64,000 bases of DNA from PALSA-607 sp963737705. GTDB lineage: Bacteria; Actinomycetota; Actinomycetes; Acidothermales; Acidothermaceae. Both the position numbers and the translations under genes were made by a program. The stretch lies in assembly GCA_963737705.1 (NCBI GenBank), contig CAVTTP010000006.1, positions 62,001-126,000 on the forward strand. Reading direction: 5' to 3'. The notes under the pieces are model-generated. The model saw only the letters and a list, made by a program, of their open reading frames with translations. It had not been told where the DNA came from and did no database searches. Below, piece by piece: positions 17,357-25,982 of this stretch. The stretch's first letter is position 1; the number at the start of each line of letters is the position of its first letter.

Positions 17357-17587
17357 TACGGGGTGCTCCTCATCGGTTGTCCATGCGTCTATCGGGTGCG
17401 GGCGTGGTGCGGTTCACGGTCGATCGGGTGGTCGGAACAGCCCCTCACCCCGAGCCACGGTAACCGTTCGGCGCCAACGGGGTGGCCACTGACCCCGCGA
17501 CGCAGCCTCTCGGCGTCCGACCTGTGACTCTTGCACCGCCCCACCTGGCGGGTGCCAGACGTCCGCGAAACGAGCCCTGGACCAGCC

Positions 17588-19933
17588 CTAGACCACGATG
17601 GCGGAGGGCGTGTCTTCGTCCTCGCCGGCACCTACCGCGACGCTGCGGCGCTTGGAGATGACCACCGACGCGGCGATGATCGCGAACGCCAGGATGGCGA
17701 TGATGATGCGCAACGGCGCGTTGTGATGGACGCCCACCGAGTACCGCACGATCAGCGGCGCGATGAGCAGGGCGACCAGGTTCATCACCTTGAGCAGCGG
17801 GTTGATGGCCGGGCCTGCGGTGTCCTTGAACGGGTCGCCGACCGTGTCGCCGATGATCGTCGCCTCGTGGGCGGGCGAGCCCTTCCCGCCGTGATTGCCC
17901 TCCTCGACCAGCTTCTTGGCGTTGTCCCACGCGCCACCGGAGTTCGCGAGGAATACGGCCATCAGCGCGCCAGCGGCAATCGCGCCGACGAGATAACCGG
18001 CGAGCGCACCGACCCCGAGCGCGAAGCCGGTCGCGATCGGCGCGAGCACCGCCATCAGACCCGGCGTCGCGAGTTCACGCAGCGAGTCGCGGGTCACGAT
18101 GTCGACGACCTTGCCGTACTCCGGCAGCGCCGTCCCTTCCATGATCCCGACGATCTCGCGGAACTGCCGCCGCACTTCGTAGACGACCGCGCCGGCCGCG
18201 CGCGCTACCGCGTTGATGAGCAGACCCGAGAAGAAGAACACGACCGCTGCGCCGATGATCGCGCCAACGATCACGTTGGGTGAGGTGACGTCGGTTGACA
18301 GGCTCGCCGCCGTGATACCGGTGAGGCCGGACGCCGAGGTGCCGGCCGTCGTTAGCGCGTCGCTGATCGCTGACGTGAACGAGCCAAACAGCGCGGTGGC
18401 CGCCAGGACGGCCGTCGCGATCGCAATGCCCTTGGTGATGGCCTTCGTCGTGTTGCCCACAGCGTCGAGCTGAGTAAGTACGACGGCGCCCTCGCCCGTC
18501 ACGTCGCCAGACATCTCGGCGATGCCTTGGGCGTTGTCGGATACCGGCCCGAAGGTGTCCATCGCGACGATGACGCCCACGGTTGTCAGGAGGCCGGTGC
18601 CCGCGAGCGCGACGGCGAACAGCGACAGAACGGTGATGCCGCCGCCGAGCAGGAACACGCCATAAACCGCGGCCGCGACGATGAGTGCCGAATAGACGGC
18701 CGACTCAAGCCCGACCGATACGCCGGCGAGGATCACTGTCGCCGGGCCGGTCAATGAGGTCTTGCCGATGTCGCGCACCGGGCGCCGGTTCGTCTCCGTG
18801 AAGTAACCGGTCAACTGCTGGATGACAGCAGCGAGCACGATGCCGATGACCACCGCAATGAGCGCGAATACCCGCGGGTTGCCCGAGTGCGAGGCGATCT
18901 CGTCGTTGGTCAGACCCTTGAGCCCGGAAAACTTCGATGGCAGTTCGGTAAAGGCCAGAACGGCAACAAGCACGACGGAGAACGCGGCCGAGATGAAGAA
19001 CCCGCGGTTGATCGCGGTCATGCCACTGCGGTCACCGGCGCGGGGAGACACGGCGAAGATGCCCACCACTGCAGTGAGAACGCCGATCGCCGGCACGATG
19101 AGGGGAAAGACCAGACCGAGGTTGCCGAAGGCGGCCTTGCCAAGGATCAACGAGGCGACGAGCGTGACGGCGTAGCTCTCGAAGAGGTCGGCGGCCATGC
19201 CTGCGCAGTCGCCGACGTTGTCGCCCACGTTGTCGGCGATCGTTGCGGCGTTGCGCGGATCGTCTTCGGGGATGCCTTGCTCGACCTTTCCGACAAGGTC
19301 TGCACCGACATCGGCGGCCTTGGTGAAGATGCCGCCACCGACACGCATGAACATGGCTAACAGGGCAGCGCCGAACCCGAATCCTTCAAGCACCTTGGGA
19401 GCGTTCGCGCGGAAGAACAGCACAACGAGGCAGGCGCCGAACAAGCCGAGCCCCACGGTGAACATCCCGGCAACGCCACCGGTGCGGAAGGCGATCCGCA
19501 TCGCACCACGAGATTCACCGCCGCGAGCGGCCGCTGCGACCCGAACGTTGGCGCGTACGGCAAGCCACATGCCGGTGTAGCCCGTGACACCTGAGAAACC
19601 GGCGCCGACCAAGAAGAAGATCGATCGACCGATGCGCTGGGTGCCCGAGTCGGCGGGCAGTAACAGAAGAAGGAAGAAAACGATGACCGCGAAGACGCCG
19701 AGGGTGCGGAACTGCCGCTTAAGGTAGGCGCTCGCGCCCTCTTGAACCGCTCCCGCGATCCGCTTCATGTTCTCGGTGCCCTGATCGGCCGACAGCACCT
19801 CGCGCACCAGCGCGAAGGCCACTCCGAGCGCAAGCAACGCCACGATCGCGACGATCCACACCCATGTGTAGTTGCCACCGGTGACGCTGGTATCCGCTCC
19901 ATTCGTCGCGCTGACCAGGTCTAGCCCGAGCAT
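17588..19933 (-). CDS. hppA: Membrane H+-translocating pyrophosphatase
   Basis: 781 aa, about 16 membrane helices. It carries the pyrophosphate-binding signature: FTKAADVGADLVGKVE, PEDDPRNAATIADNVGDNVG, and near the C-terminus DTVGDPFKDTAGPAINPL. The sequence GNTTKAITKG has Lys at the position that distinguishes K+-independent H+-pumping enzymes from K+-dependent ones, so this should be the K+-insensitive type. It couples hydrolysis of PPi, such as that released by acetyl-CoA synthetase and biosynthesis, to proton export across the membrane. About 200 bases separate it from apgA upstream and 230 from topA downstream. Confidence 0.95.
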   Translation of the reverse strand: MLGLDLVSATNGADTSVTGGNYTWVWIVAIVALLALGVAFALVREVLSADQGTENMKRIAGAVQEGASAYLKRQFRTLGVFAVIVFFLLLLLPADSGTQRIGRSIFFLVGAGFSGVTGYTGMWLAVRANVRVAAAARGGESRGAMRIAFRTGGVAGMFTVGLGLFGACLVVLFFRANAPKVLEGFGFGAALLAMFMRVGGGIFTKAADVGADLVGKVEQGIPEDDPRNAATIADNVGDNVGDCAGMAADLFESYAVTLVASLILGKAAFGNLGLVFPLIVPAIGVLTAVVGIFAVSPRAGDRSGMTAINRGFFISAAFSVVLVAVLAFTELPSKFSGLKGLTNDEIASHSGNPRVFALIAVVIGIVLAAVIQQLTGYFTETNRRPVRDIGKTSLTGPATVILAGVSVGLESAVYSALIVAAAVYGVFLLGGGITVLSLFAVALAGTGLLTTVGVIVAMDTFGPVSDNAQGIAEMSGDVTGEGAVVLTQLDAVGNTTKAITKGIAIATAVLAATALFGSFTSAISDALTTAGTSASGLTGITAASLSTDVTSPNVIVGAIIGAAVVFFFSGLLINAVARAAGAVVYEVRRQFREIVGIMEGTALPEYGKVVDIVTRDSLRELATPGLMAVLAPIATGFALGVGALAGYLVGAIAAGALMAVFLANSGGAWDNAKKLVEEGNHGGKGSPAHEATIIGDTVGDPFKDTAGPAINPLLKVMNLVALLIAPLIVRYSVGVHHNAPLRIIIAILAFAIIAASVVISKRRSVAVGAGEDEDTPSAIVV

Positions 19934-20131
19934 CTGTCCTCCTCGACCGCTGCTGCGCCATTGCAGGAGCGAAAACCGATTGGCCGCCCGACTCTGCTGA
20001 CTCCAGATAGTTGGACGTCAAAGCGGATGCGGGAGTCTATGTCTCTCACCGTGGCCCTGGTAGGCCGTGTGTCAGAAGTCACGTCCCGCATCGCGCGAAC
20101 CACTTCCCGCGAACCACAGAACATGCGGCTG

Positions 20132-20560
20132 TTACCCGATCGGCCAGGTCATCGTCACGACTGACCCGGCCGCGAGGTACTCGACCGTGACGTCGTCGAC
20201 GAGCCCGCTAATGACAGCGAGTCCAAGGCGCTCGTGCCCGCTCAGATCGACGCTGTCGACCCGGTCGTCGTCTGTCGTCAGGTCGAACGCGAGCGCGCCA
20301 TCGGCGTCAGGCGCCGGCCGACCCACTGAGTCGGCAACCTCGACGGAGAAGGTGGTGGCCTCCTCGATCAGCCTCAGCTCGACGGGCGACGACGGTGCGT
20401 GGGCCAGGTTGAAGCGCACAGCCAACGAGCACGCCTCGCTCACAGCCAGCTTGATCTCGTCGAGCACGCCGTCGACGACACCGGCCCTTCGGGCGACAGA
20501 GGCGGCGATGAAGCGGGCTGTTCGGACGTGTTCGGGTAAGGGCGTGAACGAGACGGTCAC
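20132..20560 (-). CDS. apgA: RsbW/ApgA-like anti-sigma factor (GHKL ATPase fold)
   Basis: 142 aa from a GTG at 20560, 19 bases after the bldG stop; a longer frame overlaps bldG and is not used. The fold follows RsbW: LDEIKLAVSEACSLAV (N box, 33-48), EVADS (G1 box) and HERLGLAVISGLVDDV (G2 region). Position 46, where active kinases have the Mg-coordinating Asn (EACTNA), is Leu. In Streptomyces the partner of BldG at this place (ApgA, SCO3548) has the same genetic position. It probably binds BldG in a partner-switching module controlling sigma factors; whether it still phosphorylates is uncertain. Confidence 0.82.
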   Translation of the reverse strand: MTVSFTPLPEHVRTARFIAASVARRAGVVDGVLDEIKLAVSEACSLAVRFNLAHAPSSPVELRLIEEATTFSVEVADSVGRPAPDADGALAFDLTTDDDRVDSVDLSGHERLGLAVISGLVDDVTVEYLAAGSVVTMTWPIG

Positions 20561-20579
20561 GGTAGGCAAAGCGCGCCGC

Positions 20580-20921
20580 TCAGTCGGTGGCGGCGACGGC
20601 CTCGTCGACCGACCCGTGGATCGGAAAAACCTTGGTGAGACCGGTAATCCGGAAGATCTTGAGAATGCGCTCCTGCGTGCAGACCAGGCGCAGCGAGCCG
20701 TCGTGGGCACGAACGCGCTTCAGCCCACCGACCAGGACGCCGAGGCCGGTCGAGTCGAGGAACTCGACGTTCTCCATGTCGACAATGATGTGGTAGCTAC
20801 CCGCGGAGACAAGGTCGATCAGCTGCTCACGCAGCTTGGGCGCGGTGTAGACGTCGATCTCGCCACCGACGACGACAACAGTGTGTTCGCCTTCGGCCCG
20901 GGTAGACAAAGACAGATCCAC
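20580..20921 (-). CDS. bldG: BldG-like anti-anti-sigma factor (STAS domain)
   Basis: 113 aa. The GTG at 20921 is chosen because GGAGGA lies 6 bases upstream and the STAS domain begins at once (VDLSLSTRAEGEHTVV). The phosphorylation site is S57 in EFLDSTGLG. BldG-type proteins bind anti-sigma factors when unphosphorylated, releasing stress or developmental sigma factors. The locus (helicase divergent, bldG, apgA, hppA) matches the Streptomyces bldG region. It is co-transcribed with apgA. The promoter must lie between 20921 and the divergent helicase. Confidence 0.9.
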   Translation of the reverse strand: MDLSLSTRAEGEHTVVVVGGEIDVYTAPKLREQLIDLVSAGSYHIIVDMENVEFLDSTGLGVLVGGLKRVRAHDGSLRLVCTQERILKIFRITGLTKVFPIHGSVDEAVAATD

Positions 20922-21099
20922 TGCATTCCTCCAGCTTGTGACCGCACGCGGGCAGGACCATCTAACGCCCGGCGGGCGCGATCTGGAGCCTGAGGTACCC
21001 GGTAGGCACGAATCTAACCACGCTTGTCGGGCTCTTCCCCAACCGGTGTCGCTGGCGCGGGAGCGCATTCCGTCGTTGTCCGATGCCAGACTGGGCTTG

Positions 21100-23580
21100 G
21101 TGTCCGCCGAGAGTTACGCCCCGAATTCGTTGCCGAGACCGGTTGGCCCGGCGCGCTCGAGCGAGCACGTCCTCGAACGGCTGGTCCAGCCTCCAGGACG
21201 CCGCGACCGGGTCACCCACGTCGAAGTGATCCCGGCCAGGCTGGCGCGCTCGACGCCTTGGCCCAGCTGGGTGTGTCCAGAGATTGTCGGCGCGTATGCC
21301 CAGCTCGGGATCGAGTTCCCGTGGGAGCACCAGGTCGAGGCTGCCGAACTGGCCCGCCTCGGCCAGCACGTGGTCATCGCGAGCGGCACGGCGTCGGGCA
21401 AGTCACTCGCCTATCAGCTGCCGGTCTTGCAAGCGCTGACTGACGGGACGCCGAACCGCGGCCGCCTCGAGCCGGCGACCGCGCTCTACCTGTCGCCGAC
21501 CAAGGCACTAGCCGCCGACCAGTTGCGCGCGGTCGACGAGGTCGCCCTGCCTGGCATTCGAGCGGCGACCTACGACGGTGACACGCCCTACGACGAGCGG
21601 TCCTGGATCCGCGCGCACGCCAATCTGGTCTTGGCCAACCCCGACCTCGTGCACCGGTCGATGCTGCCGTCGCATCGGCAGTGGGCCTCGTTCTTTCGTG
21701 GCCTGCGGTTCGTCGTCATCGACGAGTGTCACGGCTACCGCGGCGTTTTCGGCGCGCACGTCGCACAGGTCATCCGCCGGCTGCGACGGGTGGCTGCTCG
21801 ATACGGGTCGTATCCAGTTTTCGTGCTGGCGTCGGCAACAGTGTCGGAGCCTGCAGTGTCGGCGTCCCGGCTGATCGGCCTCGATGTCGCAGCAGTCACC
21901 GACGACGCCTCGCCACGGGGCGCGGCGCGTTTCGTCCTGTGGGAGCCACCGTTGATGGCGGTGACTGGACGCCGGTTTGATCCCGACCGCGACGACGACG
22001 GCGTGCCACACGAGGCGACCGTGCGACGGTCGACGAGTGCAGAGACTGCGGACCTGCTCGCGGATCTGGTGCTCGACGGCGTGCGGACGCTGGCGTTCGT
22101 CCGGTCGCGACGCGGCGCGGAGGCGGTCGCACTCGCCGCTCGTCGAGCGCTCGACGAGGTCGGTGGGAATCTGGGTCGGCAGGTCGCCGCATACCGAGCT
22201 GGCTACCTGCCGGAGGAACGACGTGCACTCGAGCGCGCGCTGCGGCACGGAACGATCGTCGGCCTCGCCGCGACCACGGCCTTGGAGTTGGGCGTCGACG
22301 TCTCAGGCCTCGACGCGGTCCTACTCGCGGGCTTTCCTGGCACTCGAGCATCGATGTGGCAGCAAGCCGGTCGGGCCGGGCGAGCCGGCCAAGAGTCGAT
22401 TGCGGTGATGATCGCTCGCGACGATCCGCTCGATACGTATTTGGTGCACCACCCCGAAGCGCTGTTCGGGCGCCCGGTTGAGGCTGCGGTCTTCGATCCC
22501 GACAACCCGTATGTGCTCGGGCCGCATCTGTGCGCGGCAGCGAGCGAGTGGCCGCTCGCCCCTGAAGACCTTGACCTGTTCGGCCCGACTGCGGCCGACG
22601 TCGTTGCCGACCTTGTCGAGCGCAGATTGCTGCGCGCGCGGCCGACCGGGTGGTTCTGGACGAAGCGCGAGCGCGCGTGCGAGCTCGCCGACATCAGGGG
22701 CACTGGCGGCGCTCCCGTACGCATCGTCGACGAGGTGACCGGGCAGCTACTCGGCACCGCGAACGCGGCGGCTGCCGACTCGACGGTGCACACCGGCGCG
22801 GTCTATCTCCATCAAGGTGCGACGTACGTAGTGCGCAGCTTCGACGTCGACGACGGCGTTGCACTCGTTGAACCGGCGGACGTCGACTACTTCACCTCGG
22901 CACGCGACGTCACCGACGTGCGGATTACGGCGACGTCGCAGACAACCCTGTGGGGCGCCGCCGAAGTGAGCTTCGGTTCGGTCGACGTCACCACGCAGGT
23001 CGTCTCCTATCTGCGTCGTCGTGTTGTAAGCGGAGAAGTGCTCGGCGAACAGGCGCTCGACTTGCCGGAGCGGCAGCTGTCGACGCGCGCGGTTTGGTGG
23101 ACGATTGGTGAGCAGCAACTCGCACAGGCCGGCTTCGTCTGGGCTGATCTGCCGGGTGCCGCGCACGCCGCTGAGCACGCATCGATCGGTCTGTTGCCGC
23201 TGGTCGCCACCTGCGATCGGTGGGACATCGGTGGGGTCTCGACCGCGCTGCATCAAGACACCGGTCGGCTGACCGTCGTCGTGTACGACGGGTATCCGGG
23301 CGGAGCCGGCTTTGCCGAACGTGGTTACGAAGCTGCTGCGATCTGGCTGACCGCAACCCGCGAGGCCATCGCGGCCTGTGCATGCGAAACCGGCTGCCCG
23401 TCATGTGTGCAGTCGCCAAAGTGCGGCAACGGCAACGAGCCACTCGACAAGGCTGGCGCGATCAGATTGCTCGACGCGCTGCTGGCGGACGCACCGGCTC
23501 CGGCCGACACGCTCGCCCTGCCCGCCTGCGATGACGGGATTGATGACCCAGCTGTCGTCGTCACCCTGGCCCGGCCCTAG
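21100..23580 (+). CDS. DEAD/DEAH-box helicase with DUF1998 domain
   Basis: About 826 aa. The frame is open further upstream, through bldG, so the true start is later; GTG at 21100 is my choice, GTG at 21046 is possible. Motifs: HQVEAAELARLGQHVV (Q motif), ASGTASGKS (motif I), DECHGYRG (DExH, motif II), SATVSEPA (motif III), TTALELGVDVSGLDAVL and QQAGRAGRAGQ (motif VI). A C-terminal DUF1998 carries four cysteines (CACETGCPSCVQSPKCGNGN), a probable metal site. It corresponds to mycobacterial Rv3649 and to MrfA-like repair helicases. Its last 20 bases overlap the convergent TadE-like gene. Confidence 0.92.
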   Translation: MSAESYAPNSLPRPVGPARSSEHVLERLVQPPGRRDRVTHVEVIPARLARSTPWPSWVCPEIVGAYAQLGIEFPWEHQVEAAELARLGQHVVIASGTASGKSLAYQLPVLQALTDGTPNRGRLEPATALYLSPTKALAADQLRAVDEVALPGIRAATYDGDTPYDERSWIRAHANLVLANPDLVHRSMLPSHRQWASFFRGLRFVVIDECHGYRGVFGAHVAQVIRRLRRVAARYGSYPVFVLASATVSEPAVSASRLIGLDVAAVTDDASPRGAARFVLWEPPLMAVTGRRFDPDRDDDGVPHEATVRRSTSAETADLLADLVLDGVRTLAFVRSRRGAEAVALAARRALDEVGGNLGRQVAAYRAGYLPEERRALERALRHGTIVGLAATTALELGVDVSGLDAVLLAGFPGTRASMWQQAGRAGRAGQESIAVMIARDDPLDTYLVHHPEALFGRPVEAAVFDPDNPYVLGPHLCAAASEWPLAPEDLDLFGPTAADVVADLVERRLLRARPTGWFWTKRERACELADIRGTGGAPVRIVDEVTGQLLGTANAAAADSTVHTGAVYLHQGATYVVRSFDVDDGVALVEPADVDYFTSARDVTDVRITATSQTTLWGAAEVSFGSVDVTTQVVSYLRRRVVSGEVLGEQALDLPERQLSTRAVWWTIGEQQLAQAGFVWADLPGAAHAAEHASIGLLPLVATCDRWDIGGVSTALHQDTGRLTVVVYDGYPGGAGFAERGYEAAAIWLTATREAIAACACETGCPSCVQSPKCGNGNEPLDKAGAIRLLDALLADAPAPADTLALPACDDGIDDPAVVVTLARP

Positions 23581-23953
23581 CACTCGCGCTAACCGCGTCG
23601 AGCCCGATGCCTCCGAACCAACTCAGTGCGGGGATCTGCACGCGCGCGGTGACGTCGACGACCTGCCCGACCACCTGACACGTCGTGACGATCGCGTTAT
23701 TCGCCAGGGCAACGGCATTCGCCGCTGCACACACCTGCAACCCCCCGTTCAACCGCCCGCCTGCATCGCCGGCCCCCTCACTGCGCGCAATCACCGAAGC
23801 AGCGGCCAATGCGCTCAGATCTGCAGCCGTCGCTGCGCGGTGACGTGCCACGACCGCCACGCCACCAAGTACGACGCCCGCCACGCATACCCAGAGCACC
23901 ATCGCCATCGACAACGCCCACAAGCTCGCCGAACCCGCGTCGCGATCGCTCAT
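23561..23953 (-). CDS. TadE-like protein of the helicase/secretion neighbourhood
   Basis: 130 aa. The N-terminus is prepilin-like (DAGSASLWALSMAMV) with one membrane helix, followed by a small extracytoplasmic part with a cysteine pair (QVCAAANAV and TTCQVV). This matches the short TadE-like proteins always encoded between the DUF1998 helicase and the Tad cluster (compare Rv3654c). The usual Glu at +5 after the Gly is replaced by Trp, so processing may be atypical. It overlaps the upstream tadE by 4 bases and is the last gene of the Tad operon. Confidence 0.85.
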   Translation of the reverse strand: MSDRDAGSASLWALSMAMVLWVCVAGVVLGGVAVVARHRAATAADLSALAAASVIARSEGAGDAGGRLNGGLQVCAAANAVALANNAIVTTCQVVGQVVDVTARVQIPALSWFGGIGLDAVSASARAGPG

Positions 23954-24384
23954 GGCGCCGCCTCGGAGTCTGCCGCGGCTGTCGCCGAGACCATCGGTGC
24001 GGCGATAGCAGCGAGCGGCCCGAGGCCGCCGCCGACGCGGGCACTCACCACGACGACAACCCGATTGCCGTCGTGATGCACATCGATCTGCGCGCCCTGT
24101 GGCGCGGCCGCGGTCGTGGCAGCAACGACCATGGCGTCGGACTCACCTCGAGCTGCCGCCCTCGCGCCGTCCCTTGCCGCATCGACGCACCGCAACTGCG
24201 CGCCGGCCACCGCGACGGACCAGAGTCCGACAGCGAGCAAGAGCGCGAGCACCGGCAGCACCATCGCCGTTTCAGCCGTGACATAGCCATCGTCGGCGAC
24301 ACAGCCATCGTCGGCGACATAGCTACCGTCGGCGACATAGCCACCGTCGCCGCGGCGACCACTAGAACGGCACGTGTAGCGCAC
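23950..24384 (-). CDS. tadE: TadE-family minor pilin with repeat-expanded leader
   Basis: 144 aa from a GTG at 24384, inside the end of the flp gene. A prepilin-peptidase site G33/YVTAE is followed by a membrane helix (MVLPVLALLLAVGLW) and a small domain with two cysteines. The leader before the site is unusually long because an 18-base unit is repeated four times (24281-24352), giving [Y/C]VADDG hexapeptides that look like copies of the processing site. TadE proteins are assembly-stage minor pilins. It overlaps flp by 23 bases and the following TadE-like gene by 4. Confidence 0.85.
   Translation of the reverse strand: MRYTCRSSGRRGDGGYVADGSYVADDGCVADDGYVTAETAMVLPVLALLLAVGLWSVAVAGAQLRCVDAARDGARAAARGESDAMVVAATTAAAPQGAQIDVHHDGNRVVVVVSARVGGGLGPLAAIAAPMVSATAAADSEAAP
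24281..24352. repeat. Four 18-bp tandem repeats inside tadE
   Basis: Four consecutive 18-base units (first ACATAGCCATCGTCGGCG) differ by one to three bases. They stay in frame and add six residues each to the TadE leader, just before the prepilin cleavage site. Slippage would change leader length in steps of six residues. Confidence 0.85.
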
Positions 24385-24562
24385 GTGAGACCACGCCGGT
24401 CAGCAGGTCGAGTACTTGCGTGCTGGTGATGACCTTGTAGAGCAATGCGGCGAACGCGCAGGCTGCGACCGTGCCTACCGCATACTCGGCCGTCGTCATG
24501 CCTGCATCGACGGCGGTTCGGATTCTCTTTGCCCGCTGGGCAATTCGCTTGATGAATGTCAT
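24362..24562 (-). CDS. flp: Flp-type pilin (DUF4244)
   Basis: 66 aa from an ATG at 24562. The sequence is a typical actinobacterial Flp prepilin: basic leader (MTFIKRIAQRAKRIRTAVDA), cleavage after G21, Glu at +5 (MTTAEYAVG), and one membrane helix. Cleaved subunits polymerise into the Tad pilus. An upstream GTG at 24640 is open but adds nothing recognisable. A 108-base gap separates it from tadC, so the pilin may have its own promoter or processing site there. Confidence 0.88.
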   Translation of the reverse strand: MTFIKRIAQRAKRIRTAVDAGMTTAEYAVGTVAACAFAALLYKVITSTQVLDLLTGVVSRALHVPF

Positions 24563-24670
24563 GTGACCAGCCAACCCGGTTGGCCTACCGTCTCGGGTTC
24601 GTGCGACCGATCTGTGGAGACTGACCGCACCTGTGCGCAACCGATCCGGCCCATGATCATCACGACGGCC

Positions 24671-25288
24671 TCAGGACCACAGGGCGTGGGCGAATCCTGC
24701 AACCACCGGTACGACACCAACCAGCACGAAGGCCGGCAGAAAACACGCACCTAGCGGCAGCACGATCGCAATACCGGCGCGCTCTGCAGCGGCTTGCGCG
24801 TCGGTGCGAAGTGCGCGCCGACGATCGTCGGCAAGATGCACGAGGACGTCGCTCAGTGCGGCACCTGAGTGATGCGCGCGAATCACTGCGCGCGCGACAG
24901 GCGACCAGCGCGGGTCGCTCAGACAGCTTGCCCATGCGGTCTCAACCGGCGCACCAAGCATCGCGAGCCGCGCCACCAAAGACAGCATGCTGCCGACCTC
25001 GCCGTCGAACGCTTCACCGACCGCCGCGAGCGCCTGCGCAGGTGCCGCGCCGGCAGCCAGACACGCGGCAAGCAGGTCGAGAGCGGCCGGCAGTTGGCGC
25101 GCGACCGACCCGCCCGACGCACGCGAGTGCCCTTGCCGCACACCACGTCGCAGAACTACGAACGTCGCTGCCGGACCGACCGCGAAGCCGAACACCCAAC
25201 CACCGACGAACCCTGCCAGCAGGCCGACGACAGCTCCAGCCGCAACGGCCGAACCCGGTTGGCCCCGCGAATCAGCGGTGCGGGACAT
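24671..25288 (-). CDS. tadC: Tad inner-membrane platform protein TadC
   Basis: 205 aa from an ATG at 25288, 7 bases after the tadB stop; GAGG within the tadB stop region serves as ribosome site. The type II secretion F-domain is visible: LPAALDLLAACLAAGAAPAQAL, AVIRAHHSGAALSDVLVHLADDRR, then a C-terminal membrane helix pair. With TadB it forms the inner-membrane platform on which TadA acts. Confidence 0.88.
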   Translation of the reverse strand: MSRTADSRGQPGSAVAAGAVVGLLAGFVGGWVFGFAVGPAATFVVLRRGVRQGHSRASGGSVARQLPAALDLLAACLAAGAAPAQALAAVGEAFDGEVGSMLSLVARLAMLGAPVETAWASCLSDPRWSPVARAVIRAHHSGAALSDVLVHLADDRRRALRTDAQAAAERAGIAIVLPLGACFLPAFVLVGVVPVVAGFAHALWS

Positions 25289-25295
25289 GACGACC

Positions 25296-25982
25296 TCAGC
25301 CAAGCTGCGCGGCGCGACGTGCGATTCGACGCGACCACGCGACGCCAAGACCATCGAGGACAACGGCACCGAGCACGCACGCAACACCTAGCGCGGACCC
25401 GAAGAGGAACGCGATCGGGCGCGCGCCAATCGCCGTCCCGAGAAGCAGGCCGATCGCCGGCAACCCGGCGAGCACATGCACGGTGGCACGCGGGCCGGCC
25501 ATGATCGAGGCGACCTCGCGGCTGAGGTCGATCTCGTCTTGGAGCGCATCGGCGACCCGATCAATCGCAGGTGCGAGTGCCGCGCCCGACGCGGCCGCCA
25601 CTCGCCAGCACGCGACCACCGCACGTAGCCCGTCGCAGCCTGGAGTCGCTGCGATCCGGGCGACCGCGTCGGCAAGATCGCCGTTGTCACCGCGGCGACC
25701 GACGACGACCGCTGACTGGAGCGCGGCCCTCAACTGAGGTGGCGCCGCCTGCACCGCGGCAGCAAACGCCTCTGCTGAGGGCCGCCCAGCGCGCAGTTCT
25801 GCCGCCATCGCCCGGCACAGATCCACGACAGCGGCCCGTGTCAGCAGCAGTTCGCGATCTCGGCGGAAACCTCGCCGACGAGCCCAAGCACTCAACCCCC
25901 CCATGTGGTCGACGCCGGTGCTTGTGCGAGCGGTCGAGCCACTCACGGTGACCGCGTCGAGGCGTACCGACGACCGGCTCAC
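25296..25982 (-). CDS. tadB: Tad inner-membrane platform protein TadB
   Basis: 228 aa from a GTG at 25982 that overlaps the tadA stop by 4 bases. F-domain residues include LCRAMAAELRAGRPSAEAF and VACWRVAAASGAALAPAIDRVADAL, followed by two membrane helices (about 160-205). It is shorter than TadB of proteobacteria, lacking the N-terminal helices, as is normal in actinobacterial Tad clusters. Confidence 0.88.
   Translation of the reverse strand: MSRSSVRLDAVTVSGSTARTSTGVDHMGGLSAWARRRGFRRDRELLLTRAAVVDLCRAMAAELRAGRPSAEAFAAAVQAAPPQLRAALQSAVVVGRRGDNGDLADAVARIAATPGCDGLRAVVACWRVAAASGAALAPAIDRVADALQDEIDLSREVASIMAGPRATVHVLAGLPAIGLLLGTAIGARPIAFLFGSALGVACVLGAVVLDGLGVAWSRRIARRAAQLG

Noticed and set aside
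24640..24660. TGATCATC near the tadC end as another copy of the TGATCA-bounded element
   Set aside because: No hairpin or GGGAA extension accompanies it; chance match.
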